A DNA stretch of 64,000 nucleotides from Cupriavidus neocaledonicus (GCF_000372525.1 NZ_AQUR01000097.1:62001-126000), one strand, 5' to 3'. Counted from the first letter of the stretch, positions 8,284 through 18,063 are shown. Program-made: numbers and translations. Notes: generated by a model not told the origin, from the letters alone.

Positions 8284-9414
8284 ATGACGACCCCGCGCCC
8301 CGATGCCACCGCTGCACCCACGCTGACCCGCCGCGAGCTGCTGCGCTGCGCGGCCTGGTCCGGGCTGGGCATGGCCGCGTCGCTGTCGCCGCTGTCCGCG
8401 TTCAGCGCCAGCCCGGCCGCGCGGCCCGACGTGATCCGCGTCGGCGTGGCCCAGCCCGCCACCGGCACCCCGCCCAGCTTTGCCGGCAGCTCGCTGGCGA
8501 TTGCCCATGCGCGCGGCTGGCTCGAGGAATCGTTCAAGCCGACCGGCACGCGCGTGGAGTGGTTCTTCTTCAAGGGCGCCGGCCCCGCCGTCAACGAGGC
8601 GCTGGCCAACCGCCAGCTCGACTTCGCGCTGCAGGGCGACCTGCCGTCCATCGTGGCGCGCTCCGCGGGCCTGAAGACGCGGCTGGTGCTGGCCACTGGA
8701 GTGCGCGCCAACATCTACGTGGGGGTGCCGCCCGATTCGCCGCTGAAGACGGTCAGCGACCTGCGCGGCAAGCGCGTGTCGCTGTTCAAGGGCACCAACA
8801 TGCATCTGCCGGCGCTGCGCCTGCTGGAAGCGAACGGGCTGACCGACAAGGACCTGCGCCTGCTGAACCTGGACACGGCCGGCTACCTGGCGGCGCTGTC
8901 CACGCGCGACATCGACGCCGCCATCGGTGCCATGGACATCCTGCGCCTGCGCGACAAGGGCGCGGTGCGCATCCTTTACTCCAGCAAGAACCAGTCGCCG
9001 ATCTACACACGGCAAAGCCACGTACTGGTGAGCGACGAATTCGCCGGGCGCTATCCGGAGGCCACGCAGCACCTGGTGAAGGCCGCGGTCGAGGCGGCGC
9101 GGTGGGCCTCGGACGAGAGCCATCGTGAAGAAGTGCTGCGCACCTGGGCGCGCGCGGGTACGCCTTATGACCACTGGAAGGAGGACTTCGACGGCGAGCC
9201 GCTGCGGGTGCGGCTGAACCCGAATTTCGATCCCTTCCTGGTCAGCCGCTACAAGGACGCGGTCGAGCAGGCCTATCGCTTCAAGCTGAGCCGTGCGCGC
9301 TTTGACGTGGACCAGTGGATCGACCAGCGCTTCCTGAAGGCTGCGCTCAACGACCTGAGCCTGCAGAGCTACTGGCCCGTCTACCAACCCAACGGCAAGA
9401 TCCTGGGAGCCTGA
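8284..9414 (+). CDS. ABC transporter substrate-binding protein, sulfonate type, Tat-exported
   Basis: 376 residues. The N-terminus has a twin-arginine motif (TRRELL, R16-R17) and a hydrophobic stretch ending in AFSASPAA, so export through Tat is likely, unlike the Sec signal of the paralogue at 4056-5072. The mature part (IRVGVAQPATGTPPSF, then GAGPAVNEALANRQLDFALQG) is typical of SsuA-like aliphatic sulfonate binding proteins. AAGAAGG at 8268-8274 is the ribosome site, which decides the ATG at 8284 over an upstream in-frame ATG. First gene of a rightward operon with two permeases and an ATPase. Confidence 0.87.
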   Translation: MTTPRPDATAAPTLTRRELLRCAAWSGLGMAASLSPLSAFSASPAARPDVIRVGVAQPATGTPPSFAGSSLAIAHARGWLEESFKPTGTRVEWFFFKGAGPAVNEALANRQLDFALQGDLPSIVARSAGLKTRLVLATGVRANIYVGVPPDSPLKTVSDLRGKRVSLFKGTNMHLPALRLLEANGLTDKDLRLLNLDTAGYLAALSTRDIDAAIGAMDILRLRDKGAVRILYSSKNQSPIYTRQSHVLVSDEFAGRYPEATQHLVKAAVEAARWASDESHREEVLRTWARAGTPYDHWKEDFDGEPLRVRLNPNFDPFLVSRYKDAVEQAYRFKLSRARFDVDQWIDQRFLKAALNDLSLQSYWPVYQPNGKILGA

Positions 9415-9418
9415 CATC

Positions 9419-10255
9419 ATGTCTGTCGCCGATTCGCTTTCACTGCCCGCCGCCGCGGCGCCGTGCGTGGCGGCTCCGCGCAGGCCACTGCGCTGGCAGG
9501 ATGCCACCCGCTGGCTGCTGGCCTGGCCGGTGCCGCTGGCGCTGCTGCTGGTCTGGTACGTGGCCGCCCGCAATGCCTGGATTCCGCCGCAGGTGCTGCC
9601 GGCGCCCGAGGACGTCGCACGCACGCTGGCCGACCTCTGGCAAAGCGGCGAACTGCAGGCCAACCTGGCCATCAGCGCACTGCGCGTGGCCGGTGGCTTT
9701 GCCGTGGGGCTGGCCGGTGGCCTGGCGCTGGGCGCGGCCATGGGCCTGTCGCCGACGTTGCGCGACTACGTCTACCCGACCTTCAAGGCGTTCAGCCAGG
9801 TGCCGGTGCTGGGCTGGCTGCCGCTGCTGATGCTGCTGGTCGGCATCGACGAAGCGCTCAAGGTGATCCTGATCGCCAAGGCCGCCTTCGTGCCGGTGGC
9901 GCTGAACACGTACAAGGGCATCGGCAGCGTGCCGACACGCTACCTGGAAGTGGCGCGGGTGCTGAGGCTCACGCGCTGGCAGACGCTGTCGCGCGTGGTG
10001 CTGCCCGCCGCGGCCGCGCCGGTGTGGAACGGCGTGCGCTACGGCCTGACGCACGCGTGGCTGGCACTGGTGGTGGTGGAGCTGCTGGCCTCGTCCGAGG
10101 GGCTGGGCTACATGATCGTCTACGGGCGCCAGCTATTCCAGCTCGACATGGTGCTGGCCGCCGTGGTGGTGGTGGGCGTGGTGGGCTTTGCGCTGGACAA
10201 GACCCTGGCGCTGGCCGAAGGAGCGGTGCTGCGCTGGCGCAAGCCGGGCTTCTGA
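9419..10255 (+). CDS. ABC transporter permease, sulfonate type (first of two)
   Basis: 278 residues, SsuC/TauC-like. About six membrane helices start with a segment near residues 34-52 (WPVPLALLLVWYVAARN). The EAA-type ATPase-docking loop is around LEVARVLRLTRWQTLSRVVL. It starts 4 bases after the binding-protein stop. A second, distinct permease follows 12 bases downstream, so the importer may use a heterodimeric channel, which is unusual for this family, where one permease normally forms a homodimer. Confidence 0.85.
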   Translation: MSVADSLSLPAAAAPCVAAPRRPLRWQDATRWLLAWPVPLALLLVWYVAARNAWIPPQVLPAPEDVARTLADLWQSGELQANLAISALRVAGGFAVGLAGGLALGAAMGLSPTLRDYVYPTFKAFSQVPVLGWLPLLMLLVGIDEALKVILIAKAAFVPVALNTYKGIGSVPTRYLEVARVLRLTRWQTLSRVVLPAAAAPVWNGVRYGLTHAWLALVVVELLASSEGLGYMIVYGRQLFQLDMVLAAVVVVGVVGFALDKTLALAEGAVLRWRKPGF

Positions 10256-10267
10256 GGCGAGGCCGCG

Positions 10268-11065
10268 ATGACCACTTCTGCTATCCGCCGCCGTATTCGC
10301 CTGCCCCGCGCCTTGCGCGGCTGGGTGCTGCCGCTCGCGCTGCTCGCGTTGTGGTGGGCCGCCGTGCGCTTTGGCTGGACCACTTCGCCGCTGCTGGTGC
10401 CAGTCTCCAGCGTCTGGGACACCGCGGTGCGCCAGCTGCAGAGCGGCGCGCTGGCCACGGCATTGGCCGCCAGCCTGTGGCGCGACCTGGCCGGCTTTGC
10501 CATCGGCGCCAGCGCCGGGCTGGTGTTCGGCACGGCGCTGGGCCTGTCGCGCCTGCTCGAGCGACTGGTCGGCCCGAGCTTTCACACGGTCAAGCAGATC
10601 TCGCTGTTTGCATGGATCCCGCTGATCTCGGTCTGGTTCGGGCTGGGCGATGCCGCCAAGGTGGTGTTCCTGTCGCTGGCCGCATTCTTCCCGGTGGTGC
10701 TGAACACCTTCGAAGGCATCCGCGCCGTGCCGGCCGACCTGCTCGAGGTGGCGCGTGTCCTGCGCTTCAACCGCACCCAGGTACTGTGGCGCGTGGTGCT
10801 GCCGTCGGCGGCCCCGTCGATCTTCGCCGGCATCCACCTGGGGCTGATCTATGCGTGGCTGGCGACGCTCGGCGCGGAGTACCTGCTGGTATCCGGCAAG
10901 GGCATCGGCAACACCATGACCGACGGCCGCGAAAACTTCTGGATGGACCTGGTGATCTTCGGCGTGATCGTGGTCGGCCTGGTCGGCTTCACGCTGAACT
11001 GGATCGCCAGCCGCGTCGAATCCCGCCTGCTCGCCTGGCGCGGGCGCTCGGTGGCCGCGGGCTGA
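10268..11065 (+). CDS. ABC transporter permease, sulfonate type (second of two)
   Basis: 265-residue paralogue of the preceding permease, with the same layout: basic N-terminus, helix starting WVLPLALLALWWAA, and the docking loop LLEVARVLRFNRTQVLWRVV. The two differ widely outside the loop, so this is not a recent tandem duplication. Its product probably pairs with the neighbouring permease and uses the ATPase encoded at 11099-11893. Confidence 0.85.
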   Translation: MTTSAIRRRIRLPRALRGWVLPLALLALWWAAVRFGWTTSPLLVPVSSVWDTAVRQLQSGALATALAASLWRDLAGFAIGASAGLVFGTALGLSRLLERLVGPSFHTVKQISLFAWIPLISVWFGLGDAAKVVFLSLAAFFPVVLNTFEGIRAVPADLLEVARVLRFNRTQVLWRVVLPSAAPSIFAGIHLGLIYAWLATLGAEYLLVSGKGIGNTMTDGRENFWMDLVIFGVIVVGLVGFTLNWIASRVESRLLAWRGRSVAAG

Positions 11066-11098
11066 GCCGCGCTGCCCCCTATTGAACGGAGACCACAA

Positions 11099-11893
11099 AT
11101 GCCACATGCCGGCACGCTAAGCATCGCGCACCTGCACAAGCAGTACGAAGTCGAGGGCCGGGCGCTGCCCGTGCTGGAGGACATCACCCTGACCATCGCC
11201 CCGGGCGAGTTCGTCAGCATCGTCGGCGCCAGCGGCTGCGGCAAGTCCACCCTGCTGCGGCTGGTGGTAGGGCTGGAACAGGATTACCGCGGCGAGATCC
11301 TGCTGGACGGCAAGCGCGTATCGGGCACCAGCCTGCAGCGCGGCATCGTGTTCCAGGAGCATCGCCTGTTCCCGTGGCTGACAGTCGAGCAGAACATCCG
11401 GCTGGCGCTGCTCAACACCCCAGGCAGCGACGCGGAGAAAGACCGCAACGTCGCCGAGCATATCGCGCTGGTTGGCCTGCGCGGCTTCGAACAGGCCTAT
11501 CCGCACCAGCTCTCTGGCGGCATGTCGCAGCGCGTGGCGATTGCGCGGGCACTGGTGACGCGGCCGGAGATCCTGCTGCTCGACGAGCCCTTCGGCGCGC
11601 TCGATGCGATGACGCGGGCCTACCTGCAGCAGGAGCTGCAGCGCATCTGGCAGGCCGAGGGCATCACCATGATCCTGGTCACCCACGACGTCGAGGAAGC
11701 CGTCTTCCTGGGCGACCGCGTGGTGGTGATGGAACCCCGGCCCGGCCGCATCCGCCGCATCCTGCCGGTGGACCTGCCGCATCCGCGCGAACGCGCCGGA
11801 ATTCCCTTCGCGCGGGCGCGCGATGCCGTGCTGCGCGAATTCGCCGGGCAGGAGCCCGTCGTGCAGCGGGCCCCCGAACCTGAACTCGCCTGA
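11099..11893 (+). CDS. ABC transporter ATP-binding protein, sulfonate type
   Basis: 264 residues. Walker A GASGCGKS is at 43-50, the Q-loop at FQEHRLFPW (85-93), the signature LSGGM at 138-142, Walker B LLLDEP at 159-164 and the H-loop in VTHDVEEA. This is the SsuB/TauB arrangement. Spacing of 33 bases from the permease and 26 bases to the dioxygenase gene indicates one transcript. Confidence 0.88.
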   Translation: MPHAGTLSIAHLHKQYEVEGRALPVLEDITLTIAPGEFVSIVGASGCGKSTLLRLVVGLEQDYRGEILLDGKRVSGTSLQRGIVFQEHRLFPWLTVEQNIRLALLNTPGSDAEKDRNVAEHIALVGLRGFEQAYPHQLSGGMSQRVAIARALVTRPEILLLDEPFGALDAMTRAYLQQELQRIWQAEGITMILVTHDVEEAVFLGDRVVVMEPRPGRIRRILPVDLPHPRERAGIPFARARDAVLREFAGQEPVVQRAPEPELA

Positions 11894-11919
11894 CCCACCC
11901 CTATCCCCGGAGCTTCGTG

Positions 11920-12882
11920 ATGACCCAAGCCAACGCCACGCCAGACCAGACCGTCCAGCTCGACATCCACCCGGTTGCCGGCCGCATCGGCGCCGAGATC
12001 CGCGGCGTCGCGCTGCACGGCGACCTGCCGCCCACCACCTTCGCCGCCATCCGCGCAGCCTTGCTCAGGCACAAGGTGCTGTTCTTCCGCGACCAGGTGC
12101 ATCTGGACGATGCCGCACAGCAGGGCTTTGCGCGCCTGTTCGGCGACACCGTGCCGCACCCGACCGTGCCCTCGCGCGACGGCACGCAGCTGCTTGAGCT
12201 CGACTCGCAGCACGGCGGCCGCGCCAATTCCTGGCATACCGACGTGACCTTCGACCTGGCCTATCCCGCGGTCTCGGTGCTGCGCGCCGTGACCGTTCCC
12301 GCCGCCGGCGGCGATACGGTGTGGGCCAACACCGCCGCCGCTTACCAGGACCTGCCCGAGCCGCTGCGCGAACTGGCCGACAAGCTGTGGGCGCTGCACA
12401 CCAACGACTACGACTACGCGGCCACGCGCGTCAATCCGAGCGACGAAGGACTGAAGCGCTACCGCGAGGTATTCACCGCGGCGCTCTACGAGACCGAGCA
12501 CCCGGTGGTGCGCGTGCACCCGGAAACCGGTGAGCGCACGCTGGTGCTGGGGCACTTCGTCAAGAAGCTGCTGGACTACGCGTCGGCCGATTCGGCGCAC
12601 CTGATTGCCGTGCTGCAGGGCCATGTGCACCGGCTGGAGAACACCGTGCGCTGGCGCTGGCGCGCGGGCGACGTCGCCATCTGGGACAACCGCGCCACCC
12701 AGCACTACGCCATCAACGACTATGGCGACGCGCACCGCGTGGTGCGCCGCGCCACCGTGGCCGGCGACATTCCGGTCGGTGTGGATGGCCGCCGCAGCAG
12801 GGCGGTGAAGGCGGGCGTGCGCAGCGAGGGCGCGGCGCCGGCCAACCAGTCCGCCGGTGCCGCGCAACGGCAAGCGGCCTGA
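11920..12882 (+). CDS. TauD/TfdA-family dioxygenase (taurine/alkylsulfonate or alkylsulfate type)
   Basis: 320 residues. The HxD iron ligands are H106-T107-D108 (in NSWHTDVTF, a stretch typical of TauD and alkylsulfatase AtsK) and the distal His is H262, followed by the 2-oxoglutarate-binding Arg region (RVVRRAT). A GTG directly precedes the ATG; the ATG is taken as start, with GGAG 7 bases upstream. The C-terminal 35 residues are Ala and Gln rich and probably disordered. It is only distantly similar to the dioxygenase at 5147-6079, so the two operons likely handle different substrates. Confidence 0.85.
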   Translation: MTQANATPDQTVQLDIHPVAGRIGAEIRGVALHGDLPPTTFAAIRAALLRHKVLFFRDQVHLDDAAQQGFARLFGDTVPHPTVPSRDGTQLLELDSQHGGRANSWHTDVTFDLAYPAVSVLRAVTVPAAGGDTVWANTAAAYQDLPEPLRELADKLWALHTNDYDYAATRVNPSDEGLKRYREVFTAALYETEHPVVRVHPETGERTLVLGHFVKKLLDYASADSAHLIAVLQGHVHRLENTVRWRWRAGDVAIWDNRATQHYAINDYGDAHRVVRRATVAGDIPVGVDGRRSRAVKAGVRSEGAAPANQSAGAAQRQAA

Positions 12883-12913
12883 TCCAGCCAGCTTCTTCCG
12901 AAGAGCACGATCG

Positions 12914-14287
12914 ATGACATCGCAAAAGCCGTCGCGCCAACTGCATCTGGGCGCCTTTCTCCAGGCCACCGGGCACCATGTCGCCGGATGGCGCCATCCC
13001 GGCGCGCAGGCCGATGCCGGGCGCAACCTGGCGCACTACATCGCACTGGCGCAGCGCGCCGAGGCCGCGGGGTTCGATGCGCTGTTCCTGGCGGACGGCG
13101 TCGCCATCCGCGGCATGGACGATGCCACCCTGCCGCGCACCGCGCGCGCCGCCACCTTCGAGCCGCTGACGCTGCTGTCGGCACTGGCGGCGGTGACGCA
13201 GCGCATCGGCCTGGTGGCGACCGTCTCCACCACCTACAACGAGCCCTTTCATGTGGCGCGCAAGTTCGCCTCGCTCGACCATCTCAGCGGCGGCCGCGCG
13301 GGCTGGAACGTGGTCACATCGTGGTCGGATGCCGAAGCGCGCAACTTCAGCCTCGAACGTCATCCCGCGCACGCTGACCGCTACGCCCGTGCCGAGGAGT
13401 TCGTAGACGTGGTCACCGGGCTGTGGGACACCTGGGAGGACGATGCCTTCCTGTATGACAAGGACAGCGGCCGGCATTTCGATGCGGACAAGCTGCACAC
13501 GCTGGACCATCGCGGCGCGCACTTCCAGGTGCGCGGGCCGCTCAACGTCGCGCGCCCGCCGCAGGGCCATCCGGTGATCGTGCAGGCCGGCTCGTCCGAG
13601 GCCGGGCAGGCGCTGGCCGCACGCACCGCCGAGGTCATCTTCACCGCGCAGCAGTCGCTGGCGGATGCGCAGGCCTTCTATCGCGGCCTGAAAGCGCGGC
13701 TCGCGCGCTATGGCCGCACGCCCGACCAGCTCAAGATCCTGCCGGGCGTGTTCCCGGTGGTGGGCCGCAGCGAGGCTGAGGCGCACGAAAAATTCGAGGC
13801 GCTGCAAAACCTGATCCATCCGTCGGTGGGGCTGGCCCTGCTGTCGCAGCACCTGGGCGGGATCGACCTGAGCGGCTATCCGCTGGACGGCCCGCTGCCC
13901 GACAACCTGGCCGAACCGAACGGCGCCAAGAGCCGCTTCCAGCTGGTTACCGGCCTGGCCCGGCGCGAGGGGCTCACCATCCGCCAACTGTGCCTGCGCG
14001 TGGCCACCGCGCGCGGCCACTGGTCGATCCACGGCACACCGCAGTCCATCGCCGACCAGCTGCAGGCGTGGTTCGAGGGCGAGGCCGCCGATGGCTTCAA
14101 TGTCATGCCGCCCTGGCTGCCGGGCGGGCTCGATGATTTCATCGAACTGGTGCTGCCGGAGCTGCGCCGGCGCGGGCTGTTCCGCGAGCGCTATACGGGC
14201 ACCACGCTGCGCGAGCACCTGGGGCTGCGCCGGCCGGAGAACTTGCGCTGGCAGCAGCTCGAACCGCCGCTCGCGGCCGGGGCATGA
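12914..14287 (+). CDS. LLM-class flavin-dependent monooxygenase (NtaA/SnaA/DszA group)
   Basis: 457 residues of the bacterial-luciferase-like superfamily, NtaA/SnaA/DszA/DmoA subgroup: N-terminus LGAFLQATGHH, GFDALFLADG near residue 52, the SGGRAGWNVVTS stretch near 130 and QAGSSEAGQALAARTAEVIF near 225 are family landmarks for FMN and substrate binding. Such enzymes use FMNH2 from a separate reductase to oxidise xenobiotics, sulfones, sulfides or sulfonates. No flavin reductase gene is in the operon, so it must borrow one. It follows the dioxygenase gene by 31 bases and may act on the same imported compound. Confidence 0.85.
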   Translation: MTSQKPSRQLHLGAFLQATGHHVAGWRHPGAQADAGRNLAHYIALAQRAEAAGFDALFLADGVAIRGMDDATLPRTARAATFEPLTLLSALAAVTQRIGLVATVSTTYNEPFHVARKFASLDHLSGGRAGWNVVTSWSDAEARNFSLERHPAHADRYARAEEFVDVVTGLWDTWEDDAFLYDKDSGRHFDADKLHTLDHRGAHFQVRGPLNVARPPQGHPVIVQAGSSEAGQALAARTAEVIFTAQQSLADAQAFYRGLKARLARYGRTPDQLKILPGVFPVVGRSEAEAHEKFEALQNLIHPSVGLALLSQHLGGIDLSGYPLDGPLPDNLAEPNGAKSRFQLVTGLARREGLTIRQLCLRVATARGHWSIHGTPQSIADQLQAWFEGEAADGFNVMPPWLPGGLDDFIELVLPELRRRGLFRERYTGTTLREHLGLRRPENLRWQQLEPPLAAGA

Positions 14288-14517
14288 CCGCTGCGCCGCG
14301 GCGCCGCGCATATCCAAATGCAATAAGTTTCCTTGCCTCGCGCGAGCGCCGTCGGCAACCATAGCAGCCACGCCGCAGGAGCGTGCGCGGGCCGGCTGGT
14401 ACCATCGCACGGCCTGGTGCGCCCGTGCGGCGCACTGCTCGGCATGCCCGGCGCCAGGGCAGGCACTGCCCCCGTGCGCCGGTCCGGCAACCAACAGCGA
14501 GAAGAAGAGAGAAGAAG
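14288..14517 (+). promoter_or_regulatory. metY leader region with two hairpins
   Basis: 230 bases between the monooxygenase and metY. Two inverted repeats are visible: a 7-bp stem CGCACGG/CCGTGCG (14406-14412 with 14423-14429) and a 5-bp stem GGGCA/TGCCC (14457-14461 with 14467-14471). A purine-rich GAAGAAGAGAGAAGAAG tract ends at the ATG and is the ribosome site. I looked for SAM-II and SAH riboswitch signatures and did not recognise either, so a leader role is only a possibility. Confidence 0.25.
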
Positions 14518-15792
14518 ATGAGACTCGAAACCCTGGCCGTCCATGGCGGCTACTCGCCAGATCCCACCACGCGCGCGGTGGCCGTGCCTATCTACCAGAC
14601 CGTGGCCTACGCCTTCGACAACGCCCAGCACGGCGCCGACCTGTTCGACCTGAAGGTGGCCGGCAACATCTACAGCCGCATCATGAACCCGACCAACGAC
14701 GTGCTCGAGCAGCGCCTGGCCGCGCTCGAGGGCGGCGTCGGCGCGCTGGCGCTGGCGTCGGGCATGGCGGCGATCACCTATGCGATCCAGACCATTGCCG
14801 AGGCCGGCGACAACATCGTCTCGTCCAGCCAGCTCTACGGCGGCACCTACAACCTGCTGGCGCATACGCTGCCGCAGTCGGGCATCGAGACCCGCTTTGC
14901 CGACGGCCGCAATCCGTCCAGCTTCGGCGACCTGATCGATGCGCGCACCAAGGCCGTGTTCGTCGAGTCGGTGGGCAACCCGCTAGGCAACGTGGTCGAT
15001 ATCGCCGCGATCGCGCGCGTGGCGCACAACCACGGCGTGCCGCTGATCGTCGACAACACGGTGCCGTCGCCCTACCTGTGCCGGCCGTTCGAGCATGGCG
15101 CGGATATCGTCGTGCATTCGCTGACGAAGTACCTGGGCGGCCACGGCAACAGCGTCGGCGGCGCCATCGTCGACAGCGGCAAGTTCCCGTGGGCGCAGCA
15201 CAAGGAGCGCTTCCGCCGCCTGAACGAGCCGGACGTGTCGTACCACGGCGTGGTCTATACCGAAGCGCTGGGACCGGCCGCCTATATCGGCCGCGCGCGC
15301 GTGGTGCCGCTGCGCAATACTGGCGCGGCGCTGTCACCCTTCAACGCCTTCCTGATCCTGCAGGGCATCGAGACGCTGGCGCTGCGGCTGGACCGCATCA
15401 CCGACAACGCGCTGGCAATCGCGCGCCACCTGGAGCAGCACGCCAAGGTGGCATGGGTCAATTTTGCCGGCTTGCCCGACCATGCCGACCACGCCCTGGT
15501 GCAGCAATACCTGGGCGGCCGCGGCCCCGGCATCCTGTCGTTCGGCCTGAAGCAGGGCGGCCGCGAAGGCGGCGCGCGCTTCCTCGATGCGCTGCAGCTG
15601 TTTACGCGGCTGGTCAATATCGGCGATGCCAAGTCGCTGGCCACCCACCCGGCATCGACCACGCACCGCCAGCTCAACGCCGCCGAGCTGCAGGCGGCCG
15701 GTGTCAGCGAAGACATGGTGCGGCTGTCGATCGGCATCGAGCACATCGACGACCTGATCGAGGACCTGGATCGCGCGCTGGCGGCCGCCTGA
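14518..15792 (+). CDS. metY: O-acetylhomoserine sulfhydrylase (aminocarboxypropyltransferase)
   Basis: 424 residues, Cys/Met metabolism PLP enzyme. The Schiff-base lysine is K204 in SLTK, with the phosphate-binding SGMAA near residue 81 and YSRIMNPTN at 52-60, all typical of MetY. The enzyme makes homocysteine from O-acetylhomoserine and sulfide, which fits a region devoted to recovering sulfur from organic compounds. Length matches the family (about 425-440). Strong purine-rich ribosome site. A hairpin repeat follows the stop codon and may terminate the transcript. Confidence 0.92.
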   Translation: MRLETLAVHGGYSPDPTTRAVAVPIYQTVAYAFDNAQHGADLFDLKVAGNIYSRIMNPTNDVLEQRLAALEGGVGALALASGMAAITYAIQTIAEAGDNIVSSSQLYGGTYNLLAHTLPQSGIETRFADGRNPSSFGDLIDARTKAVFVESVGNPLGNVVDIAAIARVAHNHGVPLIVDNTVPSPYLCRPFEHGADIVVHSLTKYLGGHGNSVGGAIVDSGKFPWAQHKERFRRLNEPDVSYHGVVYTEALGPAAYIGRARVVPLRNTGAALSPFNAFLILQGIETLALRLDRITDNALAIARHLEQHAKVAWVNFAGLPDHADHALVQQYLGGRGPGILSFGLKQGGREGGARFLDALQLFTRLVNIGDAKSLATHPASTTHRQLNAAELQAAGVSEDMVRLSIGIEHIDDLIEDLDRALAAA

Positions 15793-15806
15793 CCCCGCCC
15801 GGTTTG

Positions 15807-15850
15807 CGCCCCTCTCCCGCTTGCGCGAGAGGGGCCGGGTGAGAGGGCAG
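15807..15850. repeat. Half copy of an intergenic hairpin repeat, possible terminator of metY
   Basis: CCCCTCTC at 15809-15816 and GAGAGGGG at 15827-15834 form a stem extended by GC/GC pairs around a TT turn, followed by CCGGGTGAGAGGGC. The same hairpin-plus-GGTGAGGGC unit occurs at 24.9 kb and 57.3 kb, where it is doubled. Lying just after the metY stop and before a convergent gene, it may also act as a bidirectional terminator, though it has no T tract. Confidence 0.7.
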
Positions 15851-15877
15851 GCGCCGGCAGTTCACGCCCGCGCACAC

Positions 15878-16834
15878 CTACCCTCCATGCTTGCCACGCG
15901 CCTCCAGCACGAAATAGCTCACCGAGCCGATCATCAGCGGAATCAGGTAGTAAAGCGACCGATAAGCGATCAGCGCTGCGAGCAGCAGCCCGTGCGGCAC
16001 CTGGTCGCCCAGCATCGTCAGGAACACGGTCTCGATCACGCCGAGTCCGCCCGGGATGCGCACCACCACGCCCGCCAGCCCCGATGCCAGCAGCACGCCC
16101 AGCACGGTGAAGTACGTCGCATGCGTATGCAGCAGCGCGTACAGGATCGCGCCCATCGCCATCCAGTGGGCCGCCGACAGCGCGCATTGCAACGCCGCGA
16201 AGCGCACCGTGGGCATATAGACGTCATGGTCGCGCACGGTGCGGTGGCGGCCGTGCCAGAGCGCGCACGCGGCCACGTAAGCGGCCGGGATTGCCAGCAT
16301 CAGCATGCCCAGCATCCGCGTCAGCGCCGCGGGCAGGCCCCACTCGGGCGGCAGCACCACCAGTTCGCCGGCGAGGATGGTGCCCGCCAGCACGGCATAG
16401 CCGAGCCAATTGGTCGTGACCACCACCACGAACAGGCTCCAGACCTGCGGCGCGCTCAAGCCCGCGCGCGAATACAGCCGGTAGCGCACGCCCGCGCCAC
16501 CCAGCGTGGCGCCGAGGTTGAGGCTGAGCGTGTAGCTGACATAGGAGATCGCCATCACCCGGCGCAGCGGCAACGGGTGCCCGGCATAGCGGCAGCCCAG
16601 CACGTCGAACTGGCTGTACAGCAGCCCGCACAGGGCGACGAAACCGGCTGCCGGCAGCAGCGTGCGCGCGTTGAAGCCGCGCAGCGCGGCCAGCACCGCG
16701 TCCCAGTCGATAGTGCCGAGCTTGCGCGCAATCAGCGCCAGCACCGCGGCAATGAAGAGGATGCCGATGGCACGGCGCCAGGCCGGCCAGTGCGCATGCT
16801 GGCGGATGGCGGACAACGCCTCGGCGCCCGTCAT
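15878..16834 (-). CDS. Lysylphosphatidylglycerol synthase-type TM domain protein (UPF0104, flippase-like)
   Basis: 318 residues with about eight membrane helices, no soluble domain. The N-terminal helix (AIGILFIAAVLALIA), the loop NLGATLGGAGVRYRLY and the C-terminal VVVRIPGGLGVIETVF are hallmarks of the LPG_synthase_TM/UPF0104 family, related to the flippase half of MprF. The start at 16834 overlaps the stop of the upstream cardiolipin synthase gene by 4 bases (ATGA). A role in moving or protecting phospholipids in the inner membrane is plausible from this pairing; the real substrate is unknown. Confidence 0.8.
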   Translation of the reverse strand: MTGAEALSAIRQHAHWPAWRRAIGILFIAAVLALIARKLGTIDWDAVLAALRGFNARTLLPAAGFVALCGLLYSQFDVLGCRYAGHPLPLRRVMAISYVSYTLSLNLGATLGGAGVRYRLYSRAGLSAPQVWSLFVVVVTTNWLGYAVLAGTILAGELVVLPPEWGLPAALTRMLGMLMLAIPAAYVAACALWHGRHRTVRDHDVYMPTVRFAALQCALSAAHWMAMGAILYALLHTHATYFTVLGVLLASGLAGVVVRIPGGLGVIETVFLTMLGDQVPHGLLLAALIAYRSLYYLIPLMIGSVSYFVLEARGKHGG

Positions 16835-18063
16835 TCCGCACCTCCGCGCAGCACCACCACGCGCCGCGCGTTGCGCCGCCCGCCCGGCATCGGCTGCACC
16901 AGTCGCGGCGCATGTGCCGGCAGCCAGCCCGCCCACGCCGGGAAACGGCGCAGGAAGTGGAACATCAGCGTCGCGCCCAGCGCATCGAGGCGGCTGCGCG
17001 GCGACTTCTGCCCGGGCGGCACCGCGCGGCAGCGCGCGCCGATCAGCGCTTCGAGCCGGCCACGCAGGTGGCGCGCGAAGGCTTCATTGCGGATCACGAG
17101 ATTGGCCTCGAGGTTCAGCGACAGGCTCAGCGGGTCGAGGTTGCTGGAGCCGACCGTGGCCCAGTTGTCGTCCACCACCGCGACCTTGCCGTGGAAGGGA
17201 CGCTCGACATATTCGAGGATCTGCACGCCGGCGTCCTGCAGATGGGCGTAGAGCAGCCCGCCCGCGCGCGCCACCCACGGCATGTCGGGCTTGCCCTGCA
17301 GCAGCAGCCGCACCCGCACGCCGCGCGCGGCGGCCTCGCACAGCGCATGCAGCAGCCGGTAGCCCGGCAGGAAGTATGCGTTGGCGATGATGACGTCGCG
17401 CCGCGCCGCGCGGATCGCGTCCAGGTAGGCAAACTCGATGTCGTTGCGGTGGCGGTGGTTGTCGCGCGTGACCAGGCACGCGCGTGCGGCAGGCGTGCGC
17501 GGAGCGGTCCCCTCGCGTTCGGCCACGGGCGCCGGCAAAGGGAGCGGCGGACACGCGCCGGGCATCGCGCGCACCAGGAAGTCGTGCACCTGGCGCGCGA
17601 ACGGCCCGCGGATTTCCACCGCATAGTCCTGCTTGGCCAGCGGCCCGAACTGGTACAGGTGCTGGGCCGAGAAGTTGAGGCCACCGACGAACGCGACCTC
17701 GGCATCGACCGCGATCAGCTTGCGGTGCATGCGCCGGAAGATATGCGTGCGCACGCCGAACAGCCGCGGCCGCGGCGCAAATGTGCAGAACTGCACGCCC
17801 GCGTCGACCAGCCCGGCAATAAAGGCGGGCGACAGGTCATGCGAGCCGAAGCCATCCACCGTCACGGCCACGCGCACGCCGCGGCGCGCGGCAGCCAGCA
17901 GTGCCGCGTGCAATTTGTGGCCTACCTCGTCTTCAAACAGGATAAAAGTTTCCAGCAGTACGCTTTCGCGCGCGCGCGCAATGGCGTCGAACACGCACGG
18001 AAAATACTCCTCGCCGTTCTCAAGCAGGCGGAAGTGGTCGGAAGCGGTCGGCAGCGGTGTCAT
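16831..18063 (-). CDS. clsB: Cardiolipin synthase B (phospholipase D family)
   Basis: 410 residues with two HxKxxxxD motifs: H113-K115-D120 (HRKLIAVD) and H291-K293-D298 (HGKVAVVD), each followed by the GG/GSSN turn typical of PLD enzymes. There is no N-terminal membrane hairpin, which distinguishes ClsB from ClsA. The enzyme condenses phosphatidylglycerol with another phospholipid to make cardiolipin. It is cotranscribed with the flippase-like gene through a 4-base overlap. About 50 residues after the second motif are basic and probably membrane-associating. Confidence 0.88.
   Translation of the reverse strand: MTPLPTASDHFRLLENGEEYFPCVFDAIARARESVLLETFILFEDEVGHKLHAALLAAARRGVRVAVTVDGFGSHDLSPAFIAGLVDAGVQFCTFAPRPRLFGVRTHIFRRMHRKLIAVDAEVAFVGGLNFSAQHLYQFGPLAKQDYAVEIRGPFARQVHDFLVRAMPGACPPLPLPAPVAEREGTAPRTPAARACLVTRDNHRHRNDIEFAYLDAIRAARRDVIIANAYFLPGYRLLHALCEAAARGVRVRLLLQGKPDMPWVARAGGLLYAHLQDAGVQILEYVERPFHGKVAVVDDNWATVGSSNLDPLSLSLNLEANLVIRNEAFARHLRGRLEALIGARCRAVPPGQKSPRSRLDALGATLMFHFLRRFPAWAGWLPAHAPRLVQPMPGGRRNARRVVVLRGGAE

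Noticed and set aside
14288-14517. SAM-II or SAH riboswitch before metY
   Set aside because: Only generic hairpins were found; none of the conserved riboswitch core words could be recognised by eye. An Infernal/Rfam scan would decide.
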